From: Candidatus Neomicrothrix sp. UBA7884
GTDB lineage: Bacteria; Actinomycetota; Acidimicrobiia; Acidimicrobiales; MedAcidi-G1
Assembly: GCA_002501135.1 (NCBI GenBank)
Contig: DLRQ01000021.1
Span: 8,949-20,047, forward strand
Direction of reading: 5' to 3'
Length of the DNA: 11,099 nt
How positions within the stretch are numbered: the stretch's first letter is position 1; every line of letters begins with the position of its first letter. The notes under the pieces were generated by a model that saw only the letters and a list, made by a program, of their open reading frames with translations, was not told where the DNA came from and did no database searches. Shown piece by piece: positions 1 to 5,339 of the stretch. A program made the position numbers and the translations under genes.

Positions 1-6
1 CGCAGG

Positions 7-543
7 TCAGGAGGGTTGGAACAGGCCGGTCCGGTAGTGGCGCAGTTCTTCGAGAGATTCCCTGATGTCGTCCATCGCACGGTGTCCACCGGCCTTTGCT
101 GGTGCCGAGGCGAGCAGTTCGGGCTTCCAACGCCTGGCGAGTTCCTTTACCGTTGACACGTCGACGGACCTGTGGTGGAGAAAGGTTTCGATTTCGGGCA
201 TCCACCTGGCCAGGAAGCGGCGGTCGGTTCCGATGGAGTTGCCGCACAGGGGCACCGTGGCCGGTTCGGCGATGTGTTCTTTCAGGAATGCCAGCGTTAC
301 CGTCGCAGCCTCGTCGTGGCTTGTGGTGGAGGCTTCGATTGCGTTGAGCAGCCCGCTTCGGGTGTGCATTTCTCTCACGTAGTCGCCCATAGATGCCATG
401 GCCCCGGCCGGCTGGTGGATGACGATGTCGGGACCCTCGGCGACCAGGTCGAGGTTGTCGTCGGTGATGAGCGTGGCGATCTCGACGATTACGTCGGTGG
501 CGGTGTCCAGTCCTGTCATTTCCAGGTCGATCCATGCAAGCAC
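7..543 (-). CDS. orn: Oligoribonuclease, 3'-to-5' exoribonuclease (DEDDh family)
   Basis: Degrades the 2-5 nt RNA fragments and linear cyclic-di-nucleotide products left by other nucleases, in the cytoplasm. The protein begins VLAWIDLEMTGLD, which carries the first DEDD motif (D6, E8). The stretch CGNSIGTDRRFL supplies D107, and H154-RAMD-D159 supplies the catalytic His and last Asp. The block DVSTVKELARRWKP is close to E. coli Orn. From the GTG at 543 the length is 178 residues, about the family norm. An in-frame ATG at 585 would add 14 residues with no family resemblance. The GTG is preferred because homology starts there and a TAGGCT -10-like hexamer lies 7 bp upstream, as expected for a leaderless transcript. 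Divergent from dut. Family assignment is very secure; the start is less so. Confidence 0.95.
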   Translation of the reverse strand: MLAWIDLEMTGLDTATDVIVEIATLITDDNLDLVAEGPDIVIHQPAGAMASMGDYVREMHTRSGLLNAIEASTTSHDEAATVTLAFLKEHIAEPATVPLCGNSIGTDRRFLARWMPEIETFLHHRSVDVSTVKELARRWKPELLASAPAKAGGHRAMDDIRESLEELRHYRTGLFQPS

Positions 544-550
544 GGCGATG

Positions 551-556
551 AGCCTA
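551..556 (-). promoter_or_regulatory. Putative -10 element for leaderless orn
   Basis: On the minus strand the hexamer TAGGCT (TANNNT pattern) ends 7 bp before the GTG start of orn, which would place transcription initiation at or next to the start codon. No Shine-Dalgarno sequence sits in front of the GTG and no convincing -35 box is visible. The same arrangement recurs upstream of other genes here, which is the main support. Confidence 0.4.
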
Positions 557-636
557 TGGCGGTCGCTCCCGGCAGGCGTGCCCATGACCTGTTTCGGGTC
601 TCTCCGGGGTCGGGGTGTGTGTCAGGTGACTCGGGC

Positions 637-642
637 TAGGGT
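637..642 (+). promoter_or_regulatory. Putative -10 element for leaderless dut
   Basis: TAGGGT ends 7 bp before the GTG at 650, the same spacing as on the opposite strand for orn. Alternatively the AGGG inside it could act as a Shine-Dalgarno sequence about 8 bases from the GTG. No clear -35 is present. Confidence 0.4.
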
Positions 643-649
643 CGCCGCC

Positions 650-1087
650 GTGCTGGAGATACCCATCGTTCGCCTTGTCGGGAATGCGGCTATTCCGGCG
701 TACGCCAAGGTGGGTGACGCCGGTGCCGATCTGGTGGCAGCCGAGGCCGCCGTGCTCGAACCGGGTGGTGGCAGGGCCCTCATTCCGACGGGTGTCGCCA
801 TCGCCATACCGGAGGGCTATGCCGGATTTGTGCAGCCCAGGAGCGGTCTGGCGCTCAGGCACGGCGTTACCTGTCTGAACACCCCCGGCCTCATTGATTC
901 CGGATACAGGGGCGAACTGAAGGTCCTGTTGGTGAACACCGATCCGTCAGATCCGTTCGAGGTAGTTGTCGGAGAGCGCATCGCCCAGCTGGTGATTCAG
1001 CGTGTCGAGGACTGCCGGTTCAGCGAGGTCGGCGGGCTTCCCGACTCCGACAGGGGTGAGGGCGGGTTCGGCTCAACGGGCCGGTGA
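650..1087 (+). CDS. dut: Deoxyuridine 5'-triphosphate nucleotidohydrolase (trimeric dUTPase)
   Basis: Hydrolyses dUTP to dUMP and pyrophosphate, keeping uracil out of DNA and feeding dTMP synthesis. All five trimeric dUTPase motifs are present in order: motif I DAGADL (residues 23-28), motif II PRSGLA (63-68), motif III GLIDSGYRGEL (80-90, catalytic Asp D83), motif IV GERIAQLVIQRV (108-119) and the C-terminal lid RGEGGFGSTGR (135-145). The protein has 145 residues from the GTG at 650, slightly shorter than the 154 of M. tuberculosis Dut. The reading frame stays open upstream to 398 on the plus strand, but that stretch is antisense to orn and non-homologous. An in-frame GTG at 626 is a less likely start. 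Divergent from orn. Confidence 0.96.
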   Translation: MLEIPIVRLVGNAAIPAYAKVGDAGADLVAAEAAVLEPGGGRALIPTGVAIAIPEGYAGFVQPRSGLALRHGVTCLNTPGLIDSGYRGELKVLLVNTDPSDPFEVVVGERIAQLVIQRVEDCRFSEVGGLPDSDRGEGGFGSTGR

Positions 1088-1101
1088 CCTGTCTGGCGGT
1101 G

Positions 1102-1380
1102 TCAGCTTCTGGGTGCAGCCAGGTCCACTGCCTGTCCGCCACCCTCGAGCCTCACGAGGACCTCGGTGGCGGTGACGCGGAAGTTGATCTCGACGCTGTG
1201 GCCGGCTCCGGTGATGCTGCCTGCGGCCTGTTGGATCGCCGTGCCGAGGTCTCCCAGGTCGCCTGGGTCGATCCTGTGGATACGAAGCAGCGAGGCGAGG
1301 GTCACCCGGGGAATCTCTGCGAACTCGGGATCGGGCGGGAGCGTGAGGGTTACCGTGTCGTTCCCTGCTGCGTGGCCCAC
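1102..1380 (-). CDS. Small RsbW-like (GHKL ATPase-fold) protein, degenerate
   Basis: A 92-residue protein convergent with dut. Residues 9-82 resemble the first half of actinobacterial anti-sigma-factor kinases of the RsbW type: an N-terminal strand TVTLTLPPDPEF, a helix RVTLASLLRIHRI, then DLGDLGTAIQQAA where family members have DL-AV-EA-N, then paired strands VEINFRVTATEVLVRLEGGG. The ATP-binding Asn of the N-box is not evident, and the protein ends before the G-rich ATP lid, so kinase activity is doubtful. The GTG at 1380 was chosen because homology begins just after it and a CACACT hexamer lies 6 bp upstream. An ATG at 1530 would overlap the opposing gene and add basic low-complexity sequence. 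The family call is tentative; it could be an independent conserved small protein. Confidence 0.55.
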   Translation of the reverse strand: MGHAAGNDTVTLTLPPDPEFAEIPRVTLASLLRIHRIDPGDLGDLGTAIQQAAGSITGAGHSVEINFRVTATEVLVRLEGGGQAVDLAAPRS

Positions 1381-1475
1381 CGCCTCAGTGTGCCACCCGG
1401 CGTCATGCCAGCGGCGACTATCGCCAACACAGCCCCGGCTGGGATGAGGCCGCTCCGGCCGGCCGGCATTTTGTC

Positions 1476-2012
1476 GTGACCGTTCTGGTGGACGAGGCCA
1501 TCTGGCCCTGGAGGGGCGGCCGCTGGGCACACCTTGTCAGCGACCAGACCATCGCGGAACTCCACGACTTCGCCGTGAGGCTCGGCCTTCGGCGCATGTC
1601 GTTCCAGGGAGACCACTACGACCTGACAGCGGCGGCCCGCACCGAGGCGATAGCCATGGGTGCCGAGGCGGTCGGGGGGAGGGATCTGGTTCGGCGCCTC
1701 AGAGCGGCTGGGCTCCGTCTGGCTGCGTCTGAGCGGCCAGGGCGCTGGGAGAAGACCGGGCTCTGGCAACCGGCTGGGGTGGCTCCTGCCCTGGGTGGCC
1801 TGGTGCCAGACGTCCTGGTTGAGGCCCTTGAGGGCTGTGTCGTTGCTGATTGGCACGCGGCCAGCACGGCTGCATACAGCCGATCGTCGGAGGTTGTCGT
1901 GGTGGTGGAGAGTGCCGGTGGGCTGGCCGTCGAGGGCCCGCTGCCGGTTGGTGTGGAGGTCCGGTGCAATCATGGTCGGGTGCTCGAGTTGTTCGTCCCC
2001 GTGGAGGGCTGA
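1476..2012 (+). CDS. DUF4031 domain-containing protein
   Basis: A 178-residue protein starting at GTG. Residues 1-82 match the DUF4031 pattern common in actinobacteria: TVLVDEAIWPWRGGRWAHL, then VSD, the invariant-looking FQGDHYDL (43-50), and GGRDLVRRLRAAGLR near the end of the domain. The conserved Asp/His set (D6, H19, D23, D46, H47, D49) suggests a metal site or an active site, but the biochemical function is not known to me. Residues 85-178 are an extra half with no recognised motif; they contain a hydrophobic strand EVVVVVESAGG and may be a separate domain. The stop overlaps the ATG of the next gene (TGATG), indicating translational coupling with the lipoprotein downstream. No good Shine-Dalgarno sequence precedes the GTG. 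Confidence 0.85.
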   Translation: MTVLVDEAIWPWRGGRWAHLVSDQTIAELHDFAVRLGLRRMSFQGDHYDLTAAARTEAIAMGAEAVGGRDLVRRLRAAGLRLAASERPGRWEKTGLWQPAGVAPALGGLVPDVLVEALEGCVVADWHAASTAAYSRSSEVVVVVESAGGLAVEGPLPVGVEVRCNHGRVLELFVPVEG

Positions 2013-2503
2013 TGCAGGCCGTTCGGGGCATCGTCGTGATCGCCACGGTGTTGGCTGCCGTTGCGTGTGGTGGTGGGGTTGAACCGGCCGTGGAATCCAC
2101 GACCACGACCGTGCCCCTGGATGTGACGGCCCCTACAAACGGTTGGGTTCAGGTGGGAGTCGAGACCTTTGACCTGGTCTTCACCTGTTATGCAGCCGGA
2201 GCGGGTGACGTCGTTGCTATCGGTGTTGGTACCGATTCCGGGTCCGGGCAGCGGGTTGAGGCGTTGGTGCAGGGCTTTCTGGGTCAGCCGTACCTGGGCG
2301 TCACCGTCGGCAGTTCAACCAGATACGAGGCTTCGCTGGAGGATCCCCTGGAGGTCTACGTCCACGACGACACCATCAGCGCCGGGGCTGTCCGCTGGGA
2401 GCGTGATCTGGACCTTGGGTCGGGTGAGGGCGAGGTAGTCGGATTCGGAGCTGTGTTCGTGGAGTGCTCCAGCTACGAGAAGCGCCTGCCTGAGGGCTAC
2501 TGA
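2012..2503 (+). CDS. LpqH-like secreted lipoprotein
   Basis: A 163-residue protein whose ATG overlaps the stop of the DUF4031 gene, with GGAGGG three bases upstream. The N-terminus MQAVRGIVVIATVLAAVAC is a lipoprotein signal peptide, with C19 as the likely lipidated residue, followed by a short linker with STTTTVP. The mature domain has the pattern of the mycobacterial 19-kDa lipoprotein LpqH family: a first Cys (C59) in FTCYAAGAGDVVAIGVG, a central stretch on ligand-type strands (YLGVTVGSSTRYEA), and a second Cys near the end (C152, VFVECSS), which would form the family disulfide. This match is from memory of LpqH and is an inference. The 3' end overlaps the opposing gene by 7 bp. The likely role is a cell-envelope lipoprotein; specific function unknown. 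Confidence 0.75.
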   Translation: MQAVRGIVVIATVLAAVACGGGVEPAVESTTTTVPLDVTAPTNGWVQVGVETFDLVFTCYAAGAGDVVAIGVGTDSGSGQRVEALVQGFLGQPYLGVTVGSSTRYEASLEDPLEVYVHDDTISAGAVRWERDLDLGSGEGEVVGFGAVFVECSSYEKRLPEGY

Positions 2504-3201
2504 GCGGGGCAGCCGGACAGTTCCTCGGCCCATGGCAGCCGACCCGACCAGAATCTGACGATCTTCTCGCCGTCGCTCTGGAACATGACCCTGAAGATCT
2601 TGTCGCTCTGGTCCCTGGGGACGTAGGCGAGGAGGTTCCCTGAGCCGTCGGGAAGGGGCGAGGTCTGGATGCGTTCGCCGAACATGTCGATGATGCGACC
2701 CTCGGTGTTGCCGATGCCCGCGCCTGAACGCGTGGTGATCTCGTTGGTATCGATATCGACGCGTTCGACGGTTCCGGAGACCATCCAGAACGTGATGCCG
2801 GCGGGTGCGTTGTCGGGTGTAGCCAGATAGCACTCTCCCACCGGTGTGACCGGTGTGAACCTGGTACCGGCGGCTCGCTGTGCGGCGTCGGCCGTCATGC
2901 CGAAGATGACGGCATCCAGGCCGACCGTGCTGACCGTCGACTGGTAGTCGAGTGTCGCTGCACCCAGGTTGTCGATCGGTGGAAGGGTTCCGATCAGGGT
3001 CGGGTCCAAGGTCGTCGTAGCTGCTGGTGCTGCAACCGTTGTTGTCGGCGCTGTCGTGGCCGCCGGTGTGGTGGTGTTTGTCACGACAGCGGTCGTGGCT
3101 GGGTCGGTGTCGATGACCGTGCTTGTCGGGTTGCAGGTCCCCAGGAGCAGCACGACGGCTACGAAGAGGATCCCGATGAGGGCCACCATCCAGGCGCGCA
3201 T
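2497..3201 (-). CDS. Thr-rich lipoprotein or membrane-anchored envelope protein of unknown function
   Basis: A 234-residue protein. Residues 1-22 form a hydrophobic signal with LLLGTC (C23), an unusual lipobox because Thr precedes the Cys; an uncleaved signal anchor is the alternative. Residues 27-66 are a Thr/Ala/Pro-rich linker typical of surface-exposed actinobacterial proteins. Residues 90-232 form a globular domain with the order STVGLDAVIFGMTADAAQRAAG, a Cys (C124), WMVSGTVERVDID, TRSGAGIGNTEGRI, and a closing Cys (C231) that probably pairs with C124. I have seen this secreted pattern in actinobacteria (G-V-FGMT-EA--AAG) but cannot name a function. The gene is convergent with the LpqH-like gene and divergent from the GH3 gene, with 47 bp between starts. 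A TAACCT hexamer 7 bp upstream suggests leaderless transcription. Confidence 0.8.
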   Translation of the reverse strand: MRAWMVALIGILFVAVVLLLGTCNPTSTVIDTDPATTAVVTNTTTPAATTAPTTTVAAPAATTTLDPTLIGTLPPIDNLGAATLDYQSTVSTVGLDAVIFGMTADAAQRAAGTRFTPVTPVGECYLATPDNAPAGITFWMVSGTVERVDIDTNEITTRSGAGIGNTEGRIIDMFGERIQTSPLPDGSGNLLAYVPRDQSDKIFRVMFQSDGEKIVRFWSGRLPWAEELSGCPAQ

Positions 3202-3208
3202 GGTGTTC

Positions 3209-3214
3209 AGGTTA
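3209..3214 (-). promoter_or_regulatory. Putative -10 element for leaderless lipoprotein gene
   Basis: On the minus strand TAACCT ends 7 bp before the ATG at 3201, with no Shine-Dalgarno sequence between. This is the same spacing as the elements before orn and dut. No convincing -35 is visible. Confidence 0.4.
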
Positions 3215-3248
3215 CGACAGCGAGGGCGTCAGGTCCGGGCGGCCCACT

Positions 3249-4514
3249 GTGGCCACCCCGGTGTGCTGCACTGGCGCGGTGAGAAGAGCATTGACAGCGG
3301 TCTTGTTGGCGGTTGCCGCGTGTGGCGGCGAAGCCGGCGTGGTGCCTGCCACGACGACTGCACCCTCTACGACGATCATCACCTCCACGACTCTGGCGGT
3401 TGTGCCTGCCACGGCCCTTCCTGCTCCAGCGCCAACGGCCCTCCCTGCTCCGACCACCACGACGACCACCACCACGACGGCCACCACCCTGCCGCCACCG
3501 ACCACGACGGCCTCTCCGCTGCCGACCACGGCTGAGTGCATCGCCGCGATGCCGGTGGCGACGCGTGTGGGTCAGGTGCTGATGCCCGTGGTCAACCAGG
3601 GTGGCCTGATGACCGTTGCCGACCTGGCTGGGCGGGGTCTCGTCGCCGGCGCCGTCGTGGTCGAGCCGGTTGACGAGGGTCTCGGCGACGCGATTGCGTC
3701 GGTACAGGCGGTCTCTGCCACTGGGCCACTTGTGATGGCCGTGGACGAGGAGGGCGGCACCGTGCAGCGTCTCGACGGGTTGTTGGGTGACATGCCGTCG
3801 GCCAGACACATGGCCGGGCGCCCGCTGGACGAGGTGCGTGCCATGGCCCGGGAGCGGGCCGAGGCGATGGCGGGCCTCGGCTTCACGATGAATCTGGCTC
3901 CGGTTATCGACGTGGGCGGTGGGCCCGGCATCGGGTCGCGCTCGTTCTCTGACGATCCACTGCTGGTGGCCACATTCGGTTCGGCGGTTGCCCACGGCGT
4001 GTTGGATGCGGGCCTGACGCCTGTCGCAAAGCACTTTCCGGGTCACGGCAGGGCGTCGGCTGACAGCCACGATGAGTTGCCGGTGACGCCCCCGATCGGG
4101 GATCTGAACGCAGTTGATCTGGTGCCGTGGGGGTACCTGCCTCCCGGTACCGCTGTGATGGTCGGGCATCTGTCCGTGCCCGGCCTGACAGCCGGTGTGT
4201 CGAGCTCTCTTTCCTACGAGGCGGTCACCGGGTTGTTGCGCCGCGACCTGGGCTTTGACGGGCTGGTGATCTCCGATGACCTGGCCATGGGTGCTGTCGC
4301 GGGCGGTCTGGACATCCCACAGGCAGTGGTTCTCTCCCTCCGGGCCGGAATCGACCTCCTGATCGTGGGCCCGGCCGACGGCGTAGCTGCGGTCGCATGG
4401 GAGTTGGTGACGGCTCTGGAGGACGGGCGTCTCCTGCCCGGTCGCCTGAACCAGGCCGTCGGACGTGTCCTGGAGCAACGGGGGGTGGACCCGTGCGGTT
4501 TCATCTGGGAATGA
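3249..4514 (+). CDS. Lipoprotein glycoside hydrolase family 3, NagZ-like beta-N-acetylhexosaminidase
   Basis: Likely removes beta-linked N-acetylglucosamine-type residues from peptidoglycan or other glycans outside the membrane. Numbering from the GTG at 3249 gives 421 residues. The signal peptide RRALTAVLLAVAAC ends at lipid Cys C25. A second in-frame GTG at 3279 would give a tidier signal peptide and may be the true start. Residues 33-95 are a Thr/Pro/Ala linker with a run of nine Thr. The catalytic domain (about 96-412) has VDEEGGTVQRL, the NagZ loop KHFPGHG (261-267) with D272-S-H274, whose His/Asp serve as acid/base in NagZ enzymes, and VISDDLAMGAV containing nucleophile D343. The absence of a large C-terminal domain fits the single-domain NagZ type. 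Substrate preference is inferred from motifs. Confidence 0.92.
   Translation: MATPVCCTGAVRRALTAVLLAVAACGGEAGVVPATTTAPSTTIITSTTLAVVPATALPAPAPTALPAPTTTTTTTTTATTLPPPTTTASPLPTTAECIAAMPVATRVGQVLMPVVNQGGLMTVADLAGRGLVAGAVVVEPVDEGLGDAIASVQAVSATGPLVMAVDEEGGTVQRLDGLLGDMPSARHMAGRPLDEVRAMARERAEAMAGLGFTMNLAPVIDVGGGPGIGSRSFSDDPLLVATFGSAVAHGVLDAGLTPVAKHFPGHGRASADSHDELPVTPPIGDLNAVDLVPWGYLPPGTAVMVGHLSVPGLTAGVSSSLSYEAVTGLLRRDLGFDGLVISDDLAMGAVAGGLDIPQAVVLSLRAGIDLLIVGPADGVAAVAWELVTALEDGRLLPGRLNQAVGRVLEQRGVDPCGFIWE
3451..3535 (+). repeat. Low-complexity ACC/ACG-rich stretch encoding the Thr linker
   Basis: Near-tandem ACC/ACG triplets encode the Thr/Pro linker of the GH3 lipoprotein. The mix of ACC and ACG codons limits perfect repeats. 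Such stretches can vary in length by slippage, and reads or assemblies may be unreliable here. Confidence 0.6.
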
Positions 4515-4708
4515 GACTCCGCCGGCAGTCAGGGTCCGTGACACGCTCCAGCACCAGCCATCCGAGGTGCTGACATGATCTGCAGCGGCCGAGGAAGACC
4601 TTGCTTCCATGAGCGTGCACCGATCCGGCTGACGCTCATTTCGGCTGCCTTAACGGATACTCCGCACCTGCGGCAGCGGGCCCGCCAGCCGGGTGCATGG
4701 CCCTTCAT
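4501..4708 (-). pseudogene. Frameshifted small zinc-ribbon protein gene
   Basis: From the ATG at 4708 the frame reads MKGHAPGWRARCRRCGVSV and on to RIGARS (residues 1-33) with the first CxxC (CRRC). Staying in this frame gives a poor tail ending at 4529. Skipping one base at 4609 opens a frame of 35 codons reading GSKVFLGRCRSCQHLGWLVL and on to a TGA at 4501-4503, with a second CxxC (CRSC). The joined product would be a 68-residue protein with two CxxC pairs, as in a four-Cys zinc ribbon, followed by the W-L-V-L-E-R ending seen in small actinobacterial zinc ribbons. No slippery sequence or stop is at the shift, so a one-base insertion, or a sequencing error, is likelier than programmed frameshifting. 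The 3' end overlaps the GH3 gene by 14 bp. Confidence 0.6.
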
Positions 4709-4714
4709 TACCTT
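4709..4714 (+). promoter_or_regulatory. Putative -10 element for the small gene at 4721
   Basis: TACCTT (TANNNT) ends 6 bp before the ATG at 4721. It would drive a leaderless transcript of the plus-strand gene and lies entirely in the 12-bp gap between two divergent start codons. Confidence 0.35.
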
Positions 4715-4715
4715 G

Positions 4716-4721
4716 AGACTA
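4716..4721 (-). promoter_or_regulatory. Putative -10 element for the zinc-ribbon gene
   Basis: On the minus strand TAGTCT ends 7 bp before the ATG at 4708. It lies one base from the opposing TACCTT element and shares its last base with the plus-strand ATG, so the two promoters are superimposed. Confidence 0.35.
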
Positions 4722-5107
4722 TGCACGCGTCGACTGGTCGGCCAGACTTTGACATGGCCGACCTGACCGGACCGTTCCTGCCGACGGCAGAGGAACGGGA
4801 GTTGAACCAGCGGCTGCGTGTGCAGGCCCTCGAGCACCTCGCCCGGAACCCTGACTGGGCGCCGTCGAACCTGGCCCGGTGGCCGAGGGGCGTTGTGCGG
4901 TTCCACAACCGTGTTGTGCCTCGGCTTCCGATGACGGGTCCTCTGGGTTGGTTGGATGGAACCACCCGGGCTGACGAGCTTGAGCGTGAGAGGGTGGACG
5001 CCCTACCTGCGGATGAGCAGGCCGAGTCGAGGCTCCTACACGCCAGGGCGGTCCACTTCCGGTGCATACGGACGACGCAGGTCCCTTCCCGAACGGTGGA
5101 GGGCTGA
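4721..5107 (+). CDS. Small protein of unknown function
   Basis: A 128-residue ORF from the ATG at 4721; in-frame ATGs at 4697 and 4754 are alternatives. I do not recognise a family. The composition is protein-like: an acidic/hydrophobic helical segment PTAEERELNQRLRVQALEHL (about residues 22-41), followed by ARNPDWAPSNLARWPRGVVR and a Pro/Gly turn region, then a second charged helix ADELERERVDALPADEQAE. There is no signal peptide or membrane segment, and only one Cys near the C-terminus. The opposite strand here reads as Arg/Ser-rich shadow sequence, which favours this strand. It diverges from the zinc-ribbon gene and ends 13 bp before the tRNA gene on the other strand. The coding call is moderate. 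Confidence 0.5.
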   Translation: MHASTGRPDFDMADLTGPFLPTAEERELNQRLRVQALEHLARNPDWAPSNLARWPRGVVRFHNRVVPRLPMTGPLGWLDGTTRADELERERVDALPADEQAESRLLHARAVHFRCIRTTQVPSRTVEG

Positions 5108-5120
5108 GAGCCGGGTGGAG

Positions 5121-5193
5121 TGGGTCGCCCGGGGCTCGAACCCGGCGCCTGAGGATTAAAAGTCCCCTGCTCTACCCGATGAGCTAGCGACCC
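5121..5193 (-). tRNA. tRNA-Lys, anticodon UUU
   Basis: The minus strand folds into a complete 73-nt cloverleaf: acceptor stem GGGTCGC/GCGACCC, D arm GCTC-ATCGGGTA-GAGC, anticodon arm GGGGA-CTTTTAA-TCCTC, a 5-nt variable loop AGGCG, and T arm CCGGG-TTCGAGC-CCCGG. The discriminator base is A. The anticodon loop CTTTTAA places TTT at positions 34-36, which reads Lys codons AAA/AAG. The 3' CCA is not encoded (the next bases are CTC), so it would be added by nucleotidyltransferase. The gene is convergent with the small unknown gene that ends at 5107. Confidence 0.96.
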
Positions 5194-5339
5194 GACGGCG
5201 GTTTGGAGCCCGGCGTGAAACCCGGTCGACCACCGCCGGTCAGGGTACAGGCAGGTGCCCGTGGGGGCGGGCTTGACGTGGCTCACCGTTGGTGGGGCAC
5301 ACTGGTGGTTCTGTCGGCCGACCAGGGAGAGAAGCCGTC
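5194..5339. other. Intergenic region between tRNA-Lys and the enoyl-CoA hydratase-like gene
   Basis: These 146 bp hold the divergent promoters. On the plus strand TTGACG (5273-5278) and CACACT (5298-5303) form a weak -35/-10 pair with a long 19-bp spacer, pointing toward the gene at 5340. On the minus strand TACCCT (5242-5247) is a possible -10 for the tRNA, 49 bases from its 5' end, without a clear -35. No ORF of substance is seen. Confidence 0.3.

Noticed and set aside
398..649. Extended N-terminus for dUTPase up to position 398.
   Set aside because: The extra 84 residues are antisense to orn and Ser/Arg-rich; dUTPase homology starts at 650.
1084..1479. Plus-strand ORF of 131 codons opposite the RsbW-like gene.
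   Set aside because: The composition is Cys/Gly/Asp mixed without motifs; the minus-strand frame has alternating strand/helix patterns and family resemblance.
3451..3535. ACC/ACG repeats as a possible CRISPR or satellite array.
   Set aside because: The repeats are codon-phased within the GH3 reading frame and encode a Thr linker; there are no spacers of constant length.
3207..4610. A long minus-strand ORF of 467 codons opposite the GH3 gene.
   Set aside because: It is Arg/His/Gly-rich low-complexity sequence with no motif, and is the high-GC antisense shadow of a clear glycoside hydrolase.
4600..4615. Programmed ribosomal frameshifting in the zinc-ribbon gene.
   Set aside because: No slippery heptamer, no in-frame stop and no rare codon is at the shift, and bacterial zinc ribbons are not known to use recoding. 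An insertion or sequence error is simpler.
4708..5286. Minus-strand ORF of 192 codons running through the tRNA-Lys gene.
   Set aside because: It translates the tRNA itself, and the rest is Arg/Ser-rich shadow of the plus-strand ORF.
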